A stretch of 10,013 bases of DNA from assembly GCA_035318785.1 (NCBI GenBank), contig DATHDZ010000226.1, positions 1-10,013 on the forward strand, given 5' to 3'. Under the pieces are notes generated by a model. The model saw only the letters and a program-made list of their open reading frames with translations. It was not told the DNA's origin and searched no databases. This document shows, one piece after another, positions 1 through 7,504 of this stretch (position 1 is its first letter; the number at the start of each line of letters is the position of its first letter). Source of the stretch: CAIYRG01 sp035318785. GTDB lineage: Bacteria; Pseudomonadota; Alphaproteobacteria; Micropepsales; Micropepsaceae. Made by a program: the position numbers and the translations under genes.

Positions 1-1
1 C

Positions 2-742
2 GGACCCGTGGTGCAGGACCCCGCGCTCCCTTACGTTTCGAATGACGAATTCCGCGTGACCGGCAGGCAGCCGACCCAGCGTGTCGCCGATCTCAACAAT
101 CCCATCCTCCAGCCCTGGGCGAGGGACGTTCTCCACAAGCACAACGAGATTGCCCTTTCCGGAAAACGCATTCCCTCCCCGACAGCGAGTTGTTGGCCCA
201 AGGGCCCGACCTATTTTCTGCTCTCACCCATGACCCAGCCGATGTATTTCGTTCAAGGGCCGAAGGAAGTGGTGATGATATTGACAAGCTTCAATGACGT
301 TCGCCGCGTCCACCTGACGGACAAGCATTCCCAGAACGTCAAGCCGTCCTGGTATGGCGAATCTATCGGCCGCTACGAAGGCGATACGCTGGTCGTCGAC
401 ACGATCGGAATCGACGAAAGAACCTGGGTGGACGGATTCGGCACGCCGCACACCAAGCAGCTTCATGTCGTCGAGCGCTTCCACGTAATCGAAAACGGTG
501 CCGTGCTGGAAGCGAACGTTCACATAGAGGACCCCGGCGCCTTCACGACGCCCTGGAACGCCATCCAGCGGTTTCGGCAATATGAGGCGGCCGTGCGCCA
601 GGTTCCCATCGAGCGCCTGGCGCAATTGGCGAGCGCAGAGGAAGGCCCACTGATAGAGCGTACCTGCGCGGAGAATCCGAATTCCTTTTTCCCCGGCGAG
701 GATGTCCTGCCCATACCGCAGGCTGCCACACCCGATTTCTGA
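2..742 (+). CDS. SWYG/EGDTLVVDT family protein, paralog A (5' end outside window)
   Basis: The frame is open from the first bases of the window and aligns from there with the middle of the next gene, so the true start and any signal peptide lie upstream; the GTG at 8 is not the start. 246 residues are visible. Seen: a 'QPTQR(V/I)(A/S)D' stretch followed by 'NP.L..WA.DV', a 'SCWPKGPTY' cysteine motif, the family core (SWYGESIG, then EGDTLVVDTIG) at about 343-408, an 'HVVERF' segment, an 'EDPGAFTTPWN' segment, and a C-terminal tail with a second cysteine (TCAEN) ending in PDF. The two cysteines have counterparts in the next gene and may form a disulfide in an exported protein (inference). From memory this family is common, often multi-copy, in Acidobacteria and some Alphaproteobacteria, and I know of no assigned function. 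It lies 128 bp before its paralog, with no obvious terminator between them. Confidence 0.85.
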   Translation, partial: GPVVQDPALPYVSNDEFRVTGRQPTQRVADLNNPILQPWARDVLHKHNEIALSGKRIPSPTASCWPKGPTYFLLSPMTQPMYFVQGPKEVVMILTSFNDVRRVHLTDKHSQNVKPSWYGESIGRYEGDTLVVDTIGIDERTWVDGFGTPHTKQLHVVERFHVIENGAVLEANVHIEDPGAFTTPWNAIQRFRQYEAAVRQVPIERLAQLASAEEGPLIERTCAENPNSFFPGEDVLPIPQAATPDF

Positions 743-870
743 TGCCTGCGATGGAAGAACCAAATCGTCTTTGATTGAGCCTCTGTCGAACGGCAGGTTT
801 CGGTGGATCTTGCGCGTTGGCGGAGACTTGCCCGCACGAGTATGCTTGCCGCGCGGCCGCGGAGGAAACG

Positions 871-1716
871 ATGCGCAAATCTCAACGGAAACGGCAGATG
901 CTCTTGCTGGGGCTCTTGGCAAGCCTCGCCGGGACGGCGGAAGTACAACAGTCTATGGCGGCGAGCGCGCCGCCCGATTTTTCACCCACCGCCCAGACGG
1001 CCTGGGTCGGTATCGGGATCGGGGCACTTCTTCCGGTTCCGGGTTCACCAAAGCCGACCATGCAGGATCCGGCCTATCGCTACGTGCCCAACGGCACCCC
1101 CGGACAACAGCCGACCCAACGCATCAGCGACATCAGCAACCCCAATCTGAAGCAATGGGCGAAAGACGTGATGAAGAAAGACAACGAGGAAGTGCTCGCC
1201 GGCAAGTTCGCCTTCACGGCGCGGTCCTCCTGCACGCCTGGCGGCGTACCGGGCTTCGACGTGCTGCTCGGGGGTGCTTTGTTCATCCTGCAATCGCCTC
1301 GGGAGGTCACGATGATGTTCGATGGGAACGCCGAGACGCGGCATATCCGGCTGGATGTTTCTCATTCCGCCAATCCGAAATCCTCCTGGTACGGAGAATC
1401 GGTCGGCCATTACGAGGGCGATACGCTCGTCGTCGATACCATCGGCCTCAATAACAAGACTTTCCTCGACAATTACCGCACGCCGCATTCCGAAAAGCTG
1501 CACGTCACGGAACGCTGGCGGCTGATCGAGAACGGCGCCAAGCTGGAAATCCTGATGACAATCGACGACCCGGACACGTTCAACGAGCCCTGGCAGGCGC
1601 TCAGGCAGTATGATCGTGTGAACCGGACCTTCGCAGAGAATCCCTGCTCCGAGAACAATTTGAGTCCGTTCGGCATCGACTACGGCACGCCGATAGCGGA
1701 GAAGCCGGATTTTTGA
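871..1716 (+). CDS. Exported SWYG/EGDTLVVDT family protein, paralog B
   Basis: 281 residues from the ATG at 871. This start is chosen because GGAGG (861-865) lies five bases upstream and because the protein then begins with a normal signal peptide: basic MRKSQRKR, hydrophobic LLLGLLASLAG, and likely cleavage near residues 30-32. The frame is open further upstream, to an ATG at 775, but that extension has no ribosome binding site and would bury the signal peptide. The mature part follows paralog A segment by segment: QPTQR (80-84), NPNLKQWAKDV (90-100), Cys121, core SWYGESVG (172-179) with EGDTLVVDT (182-190), HVTERW (211-216), DDPDTFNEPW (232-241), Cys259 and a terminal PDF. The conserved acidic and aromatic residues could form a binding or catalytic site, but nothing identifies a reaction. 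It probably acts in the periplasm or outside the cell. The next gene starts 73 bp downstream and may be co-transcribed. Confidence 0.88.
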   Translation: MRKSQRKRQMLLLGLLASLAGTAEVQQSMAASAPPDFSPTAQTAWVGIGIGALLPVPGSPKPTMQDPAYRYVPNGTPGQQPTQRISDISNPNLKQWAKDVMKKDNEEVLAGKFAFTARSSCTPGGVPGFDVLLGGALFILQSPREVTMMFDGNAETRHIRLDVSHSANPKSSWYGESVGHYEGDTLVVDTIGLNNKTFLDNYRTPHSEKLHVTERWRLIENGAKLEILMTIDDPDTFNEPWQALRQYDRVNRTFAENPCSENNLSPFGIDYGTPIAEKPDF

Positions 1717-1789
1717 GGCATGCGCACTTATGTCCGTCTATGGCGAATGTCAGTCGTACCGACAGCCCCTTTCGAATTGAGGAGCAAAG

Positions 1790-2548
1790 ATGATGTTGCA
1801 TGAGAGCATCCGGCGAATCCTTTGCACGATCATGGTGTGCATGATCCTTCCCTTGTTGCCGACCGGCGTCTCCGCGCAGGTGTCAGGTGCCCCTCCCCCA
1901 GCTACTCCGGGGCTGCATCATCTGAAGTTCCAGCGCACAGACGGCCCGCCGATCGGCTACGCGCTCTCCATTCCAGCCAACTATTCTGCTTCCAAGCCCG
2001 TCCCGCTCATTCTTGCATTGCACTTCGGGGTTGGAGGTGGAGACGCGGTCGGCGCCGGAGGAGACATGGTGGAAATCCTCATTGGTCCGGCGCTTGCCCA
2101 ACTCGGGGCCATCATCGTCGCGCCGGATTCGGTGCGAGGCAATTGGAGCACCCCCGAAAACGAGAAGGCGGTGAACGCATTGCTCGACATGGTGCTCGCC
2201 CGTTACGCGATCGATAAGAAGAAAATTGCCGTCACCGGTTACAGTATGGGTGGTACAGGGTCCTGGCATTTCGCGGAGAAATTCCCGCAACGTTTCAGCG
2301 CGGCAATTCCCATCGCCGGCACGCCATCGGAATCGGCCGCCGGGTGGCGGCTTCCGGTTCTCGCGATTCATTCTCGCGACGATCAGGTCGCGCCTTTTGG
2401 CCCAACGGAAGTGCGAATTGCACAACTTCAGAAAGCCGGTGTGAACGCCAAACTGATCCTGCTCACCGGCATCACGCATTATGAAACGGACCGCTTTCAA
2501 GGCGCGTTGCAGCAGGCGGTCCCATGGCTGCGGGAAATTTGGAAGTAG
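1790..2548 (+). CDS. Secreted alpha/beta hydrolase (esterase/depolymerase-like)
   Basis: 252 residues. The ATG at 1790 follows GAGGAG (1779-1784); a second ATG immediately after could also serve. Residues 1-29 form a signal peptide (basic IRRI, hydrophobic core to about residue 24, cleavage after GVSA). Seen motifs fit a single-domain alpha/beta hydrolase: an oxyanion-type turn after LILALHFG (73-80), the nucleophile elbow G-Y-S-M-G with Ser152, a probable acid Asp198 in HSRDDQVAP, and a catalytic His230 in GITHY. The opening 'YALSIPANYSASKPVPLILALH' pattern, seen in parts, is like PHB-depolymerase/LpqC-type and feruloyl-esterase-like proteins, which cleave ester bonds. The substrate cannot be read from the sequence. 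The location after two exported paralogs on the same strand suggests a shared extracytoplasmic job. It lacks the C-terminal substrate-binding domain of true extracellular PHB depolymerases. Confidence 0.88.
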   Translation: MMLHESIRRILCTIMVCMILPLLPTGVSAQVSGAPPPATPGLHHLKFQRTDGPPIGYALSIPANYSASKPVPLILALHFGVGGGDAVGAGGDMVEILIGPALAQLGAIIVAPDSVRGNWSTPENEKAVNALLDMVLARYAIDKKKIAVTGYSMGGTGSWHFAEKFPQRFSAAIPIAGTPSESAAGWRLPVLAIHSRDDQVAPFGPTEVRIAQLQKAGVNAKLILLTGITHYETDRFQGALQQAVPWLREIWK

Positions 2549-2583
2549 GAACCATGAGTCCCGATCCGTCGCACCGCATCAAA

Positions 2584-2621
2584 TGATTCGTTCTACGCGC
2601 GTCTCGCGCGCGTGCGAATCA
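2584..2621 (+). terminator. Two-tier intergenic hairpin after the esterase gene (possible factor-dependent terminator)
   Basis: Outer stem TGATTCG (2584-2590) pairs with CGAATCA (2615-2621). Inner stem ACGCGCG (2595-2601) pairs with CGCGCGT (2607-2613), with a 5-base loop and a small asymmetric internal loop (TTCT opposite G). It begins 35 bp after the esterase stop codon. No T-tract follows directly (a TTTTTA run comes only at 2645), so it is not a standard intrinsic terminator. It may stabilise the 3' end or act with Rho. Confidence 0.4.
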
Positions 2622-2713
2622 CGCCTGCGCTGCCGCCTGCCCCATTTTTACCGCGGCGCCGCTCTGACTCGCAGGAAAATACTGCCATCGGTGAATTCAC
2701 CTGTGCAGAAACC

Positions 2714-2762
2714 AAGCTGCAGCTTGCATTTCATTATGCGAGTGATCCGCGCTTCGTTATAT
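2714..2762 (+). promoter_or_regulatory. Candidate promoter/operator region of the HU gene
   Basis: A perfect 12-base palindrome AAGCTGCAGCTT lies at 2714-2725. It is followed by an imperfect inverted repeat, CTTGCAT (2723-2729) against ATGCGAG (2736-2742). A possible sigma-70-type pair is TTATGC (2734-2739), 17 bases, then TTATAT (2757-2762), about 35 bp before the HU start. The match to consensus is only fair, so the exact boxes are uncertain. The palindrome just upstream could be an operator. The rest of 2549-2797 shows no gene I would support. Confidence 0.35.
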
Positions 2763-2797
2763 GTCGGCTATCCCAGGCCGCACAGAAAGGGGTTGCC

Positions 2798-3082
2798 ATG
2801 AGCAAAGCAGATTTCATCCAAGCCGTCGCAAAAGAGGGCAAGGTCAGCAAAGCGGACGCCAAGCGTTCCGTGGAATTGGTGTTTGAGGCCATCGCAACGA
2901 GTCTCAAAGGCGTCAAGGGTGGCGGCAGGCTCCAGATCGGAACCTTCGGCACCTTCGTCACGTCCAAGCGCGCCGCGCGCATGGGGCGCAATCCGCGCAC
3001 CGGCGAGGCGATCAAGATCAAGGCTTCCAAGAGCTTACGTTTCAAGCCGTCCGCCCAGCTCAAGAAAGCGGCGGGCTGCTGA
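2798..3082 (+). CDS. hup: HU family DNA-binding protein
   Basis: 94 residues, the usual HU length. The ATG at 2798 is chosen because GAAAGGGG (2785-2792) lies upstream and because MSKADFIQAVA is the normal HU N-terminus; the frame continues upstream to 2612 but that part resembles nothing. Helices occupy about 3-38 (KADFIQAVAKEG, then SKADAKRSVELVFEAI). The DNA-grasping arm shows the family signature: G48-x-F-G-T-F53, R58-AAR61-x-GRNP66-x-TGE, where Pro66 is the residue that intercalates into DNA in HU/IHF proteins. HU dimers bend and compact DNA in the nucleoid and assist replication, repair and transcription. Features typical of IHF subunits are not evident, so HU is the better call; hup versus hupB cannot be decided. 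The C-terminal cysteine (Cys94) is a small oddity. It is followed by a strong terminator, so it is probably monocistronic. Confidence 0.93.
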   Translation: MSKADFIQAVAKEGKVSKADAKRSVELVFEAIATSLKGVKGGGRLQIGTFGTFVTSKRAARMGRNPRTGEAIKIKASKSLRFKPSAQLKKAAGC

Positions 3083-3085
3083 GAC

Positions 3086-3140
3086 TTTCGGCTGCGCCGA
3101 AATAAAGGCCCGTGGGCTTACCCCGCGGGCCTTTTCGTTT
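3086..3140 (+). terminator. Double-hairpin intrinsic terminator of the HU gene
   Basis: The first hairpin is TTTCGGC (3086-3092) with GCCGAAA (3096-3102) around a 3-base loop. The second is GGCCCGTGGG (3107-3116) with CCCGCGGGCC (3122-3131) around a 5-base loop with one G-U pair, followed at once by TTTTCGTTT. The second is a textbook Rho-independent terminator. It starts 24 bp after the HU stop codon and ends about 26 bp before the glnE start codon. Confidence 0.88.
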
Positions 3141-3166
3141 GCCTTACGAAGGTGTAGCTCGCGGCG

Positions 3167-6073
3167 ATGTCTTTCGCATCCGCCAAACCGCCGGCTCTGG
3201 TAGCCCCGTTCGATCCCGAACGCGCCGCGCGCACGCTCGCCGACCTTGAAGCCCTCGCGCCCGATGTGCTCGGCACGGGCGCCATCCGCGGGCTGATCGG
3301 CTCTGCTGCAGGCAATAGCCCCTATCTTTCGCGCCTGATGCTGAAGGATCGGGATTATCTTTCTCGTCTCCTGATCGATGGGCCAGAGGCCGCTCTCGCC
3401 GCTCTCGATGCCGAGGCGCTGGCGATCGGCGGCGAAAGCGATGTCGCTCTCGCGATGCGACGGTTGCGAATCGCCAAGAGCCGCGCCGCGCTCGCCATCG
3501 CGCTGGCCGATATTGCCGGGATGTTCGATCTCGAAGCGGTGACAGGCGCACTGACGCGCTTTGCCGATGGCGCCGTGAAGGGCGCGCTGCGCTTTCTTCT
3601 CGCGGCGGCCGCAAAACAGGCGGGTGGCGCCGACGCCGCGCCTGGGACGCTGGAGGAGACCACCGGACTGATCATCCTTGCCATGGGCAAGATGGGCGCC
3701 TTCGAGCTCAATTATTCCAGCGACATCGACCTGATCGTCTTCTACGACGAGGACCGCTTTCCCTTTGAGCGGGGAGGCGAAAAGCGCATCGCCGCCGTCG
3801 ATCTGGCGAAGGGTCTCCTCAAGCTTCTCGCCGAGCCCACCGCGGATGGGTACGTCTTTCGCGTCGATCTGCGCCTGCGGCCCGATGCGGGCGCAACCCA
3901 GATCGCGATTCCGACAGTGGCGGCCGAGCTTTACTACGAAAGCATGGGCCAGAATTGGGAACGCGCTGCTTGGATCAAGGCGCGCCAATGCGCGGGCGAT
4001 GCCGCGGCCGGCACGGCGTTTCTGAAGAACATGGAACCCTTCATCTGGCGCAAGAATCTCGACTACGCGGCCATCCAGGACATCCATTCGATCAAGCGCC
4101 AGATTCACAGCCATGGCGGGCATTCGCGCGTCGCCGTTGCCGGGCACAATATCAAACTCGGACGAGGCGGTATCCGCGAGATCGAATTCTTCGCCCAGAC
4201 GCAGCAGCTGATCCTCGGTGGCCGCGATGCGAAATTGCGTGATCCCACCACCCTCGGCGCGCTCGCCGCGCTTCAGGCTCGCGGCCACATCTCCAGCGAA
4301 GCGCAGCGCGACATGACCGATGCGTACCGTTTCCTTCGCACCGTCGAGCACCGTTTGCAGATGATCGACGACCAGCAGACCCATACCCTGCCCAAGACGC
4401 AAGACGGTCTGGATCATGTCGCGCGCTTCGCCGGCTTTCCGGACACGCGTGCGTTTGCAGAGGCGTTGCGCGCGAAGCTGGTCATGGTCCAAAGCCATTA
4501 CGCGCGGCTGTTCGAGAGCGAGGCGCCGCTCGCCGCCCGGACGGGGAGCCTTGTCTTCACCGGGGTCGAGGAAGACCCCGAAACCATCGCAACGCTGGAG
4601 CGCATGGGATTCGAGCGCCCGGCCGACATCTCGGCGATCATCCGCGGCTGGCATCACGGCCGCATTCGCGCCACGCGCAGCGCGCGTGCCCGCGAGCTGC
4701 TGACCAAGCTCATGCCGGCGCTCCTGGAAGCGCTCGCCAAGACCGCCGATCCGCTCTCGGCCTTCACCCATTTCGACCGCTTCCTCTCCGGGCTCCCGTC
4801 CGGGGTGCAGGTTTTCTCGATGTTGCTGGCCAATCCCAGGCTGCTCGATCTCATCGCGGTGATCGTCGGCTCGGCGCCCAAGCTCGCCGATTATCTGGGA
4901 CGCCATGCCGCCGTGTTGGATGCGCTAACCGATCCCGGATTCCTGACCGATGTTCCGTCCCGGGCGGAGCTGGAAGCCCGCTTTACCGCGGAGCTCGCAC
5001 GCGTTTCGGGCTATGAAGCCGCGCTCGATGCCGCGCGGCGCTTCGCCAAGGAGGAAAGTTTCCGCATCGGCGTGCAAATTATCGAGGGGGTCGGCGATGC
5101 CATCGAGGCAGGCCCCGCCTATGCGGCGGTTGCGGAAACCGTCATCGCCGGATTACAGGATGCCGTGGAGCGCGAGATGGTCTCCCTGCACGGGCGCGTG
5201 GCGGGTGGCGCCTTTGCCGTGGTGGCGCAGGGCAAGCTCGGCGGACGCGAGATGACGGCGGCGTCCGACCTCGACCTCGTATTCATCTACGCCCACGACT
5301 CCGACGCGGCGCTGTCCGACGGTGCCAAACCGCTTTCGCCGTCGGTCTATTTCGCGCGGCTGGCGCAGCGCTTCATTTCCGCGCTGACCGCCATGACCGC
5401 CGAGGGCCGCTTGTATGAGGTGGATATGCGCCTGCGCCCGTCCGGCAATCAGGGCCCGGTGGCGGTCCGGCTCGACACGTTCGTCCATTATCACCGCGAG
5501 CGGTCCTGGACATGGGAGCGCATGGCGCTGACGCGGGCGCGCGTGCTGTCCGGTCCCCAAACTTTGCGCCGGAACGTAGAGGCGGCGATACGCGCCTCCC
5601 TGACGCGCCCCTCCGATCCGAAGGCGATTTTCGAGGACGCAAGAACCATGCGCGAAAAATTGGCTGCGCAGTTTCCCGGATCCGACATCTGGGACATCAA
5701 ATTCGCGCCGGGCGGATTGGTGGACATCGAATTCATCGCCCAGGCCTTGCAGCTTCGCGAGGGAGCCAGGAATCCCGACGTACTCGATCAGAACACCATC
5801 GCCGCGGTGGAAAAGCTCATGCAGTCCGGCGCACTGGAAATCGCCGATGCGCAGATATTGATCTCCGCCGCGCGGCTGGAACACGGATTGACGCAGGTTC
5901 TTCGCATCGCGCTCGACGGGCCGTTCAAGCCCGAGGTGGCGACGAGGGGCCCCAAGGCCCTTCTTGCGCGCGCCGGCGATGCGCCGGATTTCGCGGCGCT
6001 CGAGGCCCATTTGGCGCAAACCGAAACCCGCGTGCGGGAGGTTTTCACGCGGCTGATGGACCACGGCGGCTGA
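3167..6073 (+). CDS. glnE: Bifunctional glutamine synthetase adenylyltransferase / adenylyl-removing enzyme
   Basis: 968 residues, within the usual 930-1000. GlnE attaches AMP to, and removes it from, a tyrosine of glutamine synthetase. It is steered by PII (GlnB) and glutamine, so glutamine synthetase is inactivated under nitrogen excess. Both duplicated nucleotidyltransferase domains look intact. The N-terminal adenylyl-removing half has NYSSDID with Asp186 and Asp188, FRVDLRLRP with Asp234, and GRGGIREIEF (332-341). The C-terminal adenylylating half has AASDLD with Asp701 and Asp703, YEVDMRLRP with Asp753, and APGGLVDIEF with Asp853 and Glu855. The start at 3167 has only a weak ribosome binding site (AAGGTG, about 12 bases upstream), but the N-terminus from here suits the family. 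No promoter is visible in the short gap behind the HU terminator, so expression may depend on read-through or on a promoter inside the HU gene. The next gene is convergent. Confidence 0.97.
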   Translation: MSFASAKPPALVAPFDPERAARTLADLEALAPDVLGTGAIRGLIGSAAGNSPYLSRLMLKDRDYLSRLLIDGPEAALAALDAEALAIGGESDVALAMRRLRIAKSRAALAIALADIAGMFDLEAVTGALTRFADGAVKGALRFLLAAAAKQAGGADAAPGTLEETTGLIILAMGKMGAFELNYSSDIDLIVFYDEDRFPFERGGEKRIAAVDLAKGLLKLLAEPTADGYVFRVDLRLRPDAGATQIAIPTVAAELYYESMGQNWERAAWIKARQCAGDAAAGTAFLKNMEPFIWRKNLDYAAIQDIHSIKRQIHSHGGHSRVAVAGHNIKLGRGGIREIEFFAQTQQLILGGRDAKLRDPTTLGALAALQARGHISSEAQRDMTDAYRFLRTVEHRLQMIDDQQTHTLPKTQDGLDHVARFAGFPDTRAFAEALRAKLVMVQSHYARLFESEAPLAARTGSLVFTGVEEDPETIATLERMGFERPADISAIIRGWHHGRIRATRSARARELLTKLMPALLEALAKTADPLSAFTHFDRFLSGLPSGVQVFSMLLANPRLLDLIAVIVGSAPKLADYLGRHAAVLDALTDPGFLTDVPSRAELEARFTAELARVSGYEAALDAARRFAKEESFRIGVQIIEGVGDAIEAGPAYAAVAETVIAGLQDAVEREMVSLHGRVAGGAFAVVAQGKLGGREMTAASDLDLVFIYAHDSDAALSDGAKPLSPSVYFARLAQRFISALTAMTAEGRLYEVDMRLRPSGNQGPVAVRLDTFVHYHRERSWTWERMALTRARVLSGPQTLRRNVEAAIRASLTRPSDPKAIFEDARTMREKLAAQFPGSDIWDIKFAPGGLVDIEFIAQALQLREGARNPDVLDQNTIAAVEKLMQSGALEIADAQILISAARLEHGLTQVLRIALDGPFKPEVATRGPKALLARAGDAPDFAALEAHLAQTETRVREVFTRLMDHGG

Positions 6074-6107
6074 ATTCCGGAAACGGCATGACCGCATCCG
6101 CTGGCCA

Positions 6108-6128
6108 GGCGAGGTGCACGACCTCGCC
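6108..6128. terminator. Hairpin between convergent genes (possible bidirectional terminator)
   Basis: GGCGAGGT (6108-6115) pairs perfectly with ACCTCGCC (6121-6128) around a 5-base loop. It sits between the convergent ends of glnE (stop 6073) and the ABM gene (stop 6170). Neither strand has a T-tract after the stem, so intrinsic termination is doubtful. It may be a Rho-assisted or 3'-stabilising structure. Confidence 0.4.
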
Positions 6129-6169
6129 AATGTGGAACCATCTCGACGCGCCCGGAAGGGCGGCGTGGA

Positions 6170-6469
6170 TCATGCGCGAAAGCTGTAATCGCGAACCGTG
6201 TCGCAGACTGTGATGCGATACTCCGAGAAAAAACGCTCGCGACCGGCCGCTTGAGCAGCCAGATGTTCGGGATGTTCGCGCCATGCCGCCAGCGCATCAT
6301 GCGTTTCAAATTCGACGATAGCGACGCCGCCACCGTCAGCGGCAGCATAGTCCTGGTATGAAATAAAGCCTGGCATGGCGCTGGCGAGCCCATACATGCG
6401 GGCGCCCAGTTCTCCGATTTCGCTCTCTAGGCCAGGTTTCAGACGAGAACGAAAAACGATAACCACCAT
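6170..6469 (-). CDS. ABM-domain small protein (antibiotic biosynthesis monooxygenase-like)
   Basis: 99 residues, the typical single-domain size. The ATG (6469-6467) follows GAGGAGA (6482-6476). It begins with a beta-strand MVVIVFRSRLKPG, followed by a helix, MPGFISYQDY (32-41), a strand VAIVEFET, and W63-R-x-HPEH69 followed by AAGRERFFSEY. This is the ferredoxin-like dimeric alpha+beta barrel pattern of the ABM family (cofactor-free oxygenases of quinones, haem-degrading IsdG relatives and many unassigned members). The family call is good; the reaction is not, since most such proteins are only annotated as 'antibiotic biosynthesis monooxygenase'. There is no signal peptide, so it is probably cytoplasmic. 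It lies 37 bp downstream of the 326-aa gene on the same strand and may share its transcript, though its own strong ribosome binding site allows independent translation. Confidence 0.85.
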   Translation of the reverse strand: MVVIVFRSRLKPGLESEIGELGARMYGLASAMPGFISYQDYAAADGGGVAIVEFETHDALAAWREHPEHLAAQAAGRERFFSEYRITVCDTVRDYSFRA

Positions 6470-6506
6470 CTAGATTCTCCTCATCTGCCTGGAGCGTTAG
6501 GTTCCA

Positions 6507-7487
6507 TCATAAAATCGATTCCGATTTATCTACCACCAACTGGTATATCTGCTGTTGCGACCAGGCCGGGGTTCCGGGAACAAGAAACGACGATTTTTGG
6601 ATGAGCACCAGCTTGCCAAGTTTGCGCTCGAGGTATTCCTGCTTTCGCTCAAGCGCATCGACGTTGTAGGCGACGGCGTCCTTGCTTGCGAAATTGGTAT
6701 GCTCCCAGACGAAATAGACGTCTTGCAGTGAGGGCGGTCGGCCCCGCAACAAAGACTCGGGCGCCACGCAGCGCCATAGATATCCGGAATAAATTTCGGT
6801 TCTCTGCGGCAGCGGCGCAATTCCGTGGCTTGGGTCGCTCTCGTCGATCCAAAGGCAATAGTCGAGAAGACCGCCGAATAGGTCGATTGCCGCGGGATCC
6901 AGGCACTTATCGAAATGACGGCGATGACCCAACACGCCCCTAATCTCGGCCTGAATTCCGCCCCATCGGCCTTTTGCGTCGATGTATTCCTGCAGCCTCT
7001 GCGCCTTCTCCTTGGGGATCAGAACCGGCAGTGAATTCGCCTCGTCTCCGTCGCCAAGCTGGGCGATGAAATAGGGTCGCTGCTTGCTGCTCTCCCAATT
7101 TTCGAAGTCCCAGCTGAAATCCCATGACGGTCCCCACAGATCAAATCCCTGGAACAGCCATTGCTGAACCTCGTCCCGCCACTCGACATTTTCGACGGCC
7201 GATTTGGAATTCTTCTCCCACCAGCCGCTGGACAGAAGCGCGCACGGGAAAAGGCTGCCGGTGACTTTGATGGGCTGCGGCTTCTCCAACTGCGTACGGT
7301 TGATGATGAGCTTGACCCGCAGGTCTTCTACCGTTTCGCGCCCGAGGATCTCCGGATCCCAGGAGCCGCCGGGGCCATTGAAGAACGCTTTCTGTACGGC
7401 GGGCCCCCGCTCGATCATATAGGCGTAGCTGTTGGCTTCGATGTTGACCTTTAAGTCTCGGCCCGCGGTGTTGCCCTCTAGACCCAA
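6507..7487 (-). CDS. Unrecognised Trp-rich protein; probable C-terminal part of a -1 frameshift fusion
   Basis: As an independent gene this would be 326 residues from a TTG at 7487, but no purine-rich ribosome binding site precedes that TTG (the upstream bases are CGCTCAAACAATTA). The same frame is open back past 7544, where it meets the end of the 148-aa gene through a slippery heptamer and hairpin. Translated that way it adds 19 Ala/Ser/Pro-rich residues and becomes the last 345 residues of a 489-aa protein. Visible, numbered from the TTG: a 'GNTAGRDLKVNI' segment (5-16), like the 'GN..GRDI.IN' linkers seen in bacterial multidomain conflict and signalling proteins (from memory); a cluster of tryptophans (WW 89-90; WGPSWDFSWDFENW 118-131); alternating strands around 135-190 that could be an OB-like barrel (guess); and a charged helix (278-292) near the C-terminus. 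No signal peptide, transmembrane segment or known catalytic motif is seen. By eye it is less GC-biased than glnE, which fits an accessory gene. Confidence 0.7.
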   Translation of the reverse strand: MGLEGNTAGRDLKVNIEANSYAYMIERGPAVQKAFFNGPGGSWDPEILGRETVEDLRVKLIINRTQLEKPQPIKVTGSLFPCALLSSGWWEKNSKSAVENVEWRDEVQQWLFQGFDLWGPSWDFSWDFENWESSKQRPYFIAQLGDGDEANSLPVLIPKEKAQRLQEYIDAKGRWGGIQAEIRGVLGHRRHFDKCLDPAAIDLFGGLLDYCLWIDESDPSHGIAPLPQRTEIYSGYLWRCVAPESLLRGRPPSLQDVYFVWEHTNFASKDAVAYNVDALERKQEYLERKLGKLVLIQKSSFLVPGTPAWSQQQIYQLVVDKSESIL

Positions 7488-7504
7488 TAATTGTTTGAGC
7501 GCGG

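Noticed and set aside
775..870. Upstream extension of paralog B to an ATG at 775
   Set aside because: It would bury the signal peptide. The ATG at 871 has GGAGG at good spacing.
2612..2797. Upstream extension of the HU frame by 62 residues
   Set aside because: The added residues are not HU-like and cover the promoter/palindrome region. The ATG at 2798 gives the normal HU length.
3035..4906. 623-codon open frame on the minus strand opposite HU/glnE
   Set aside because: It lies antisense to intact glnE domains and reads as Arg/Gly/Ala-rich sequence without any family motif. Long antisense frames are expected in GC-rich coding DNA.
5153..6130. 325-codon minus-strand frame opposite the 3' half of glnE
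   Set aside because: It is a shadow of the glnE codon pattern, with no ribosome binding site or recognisable domain.
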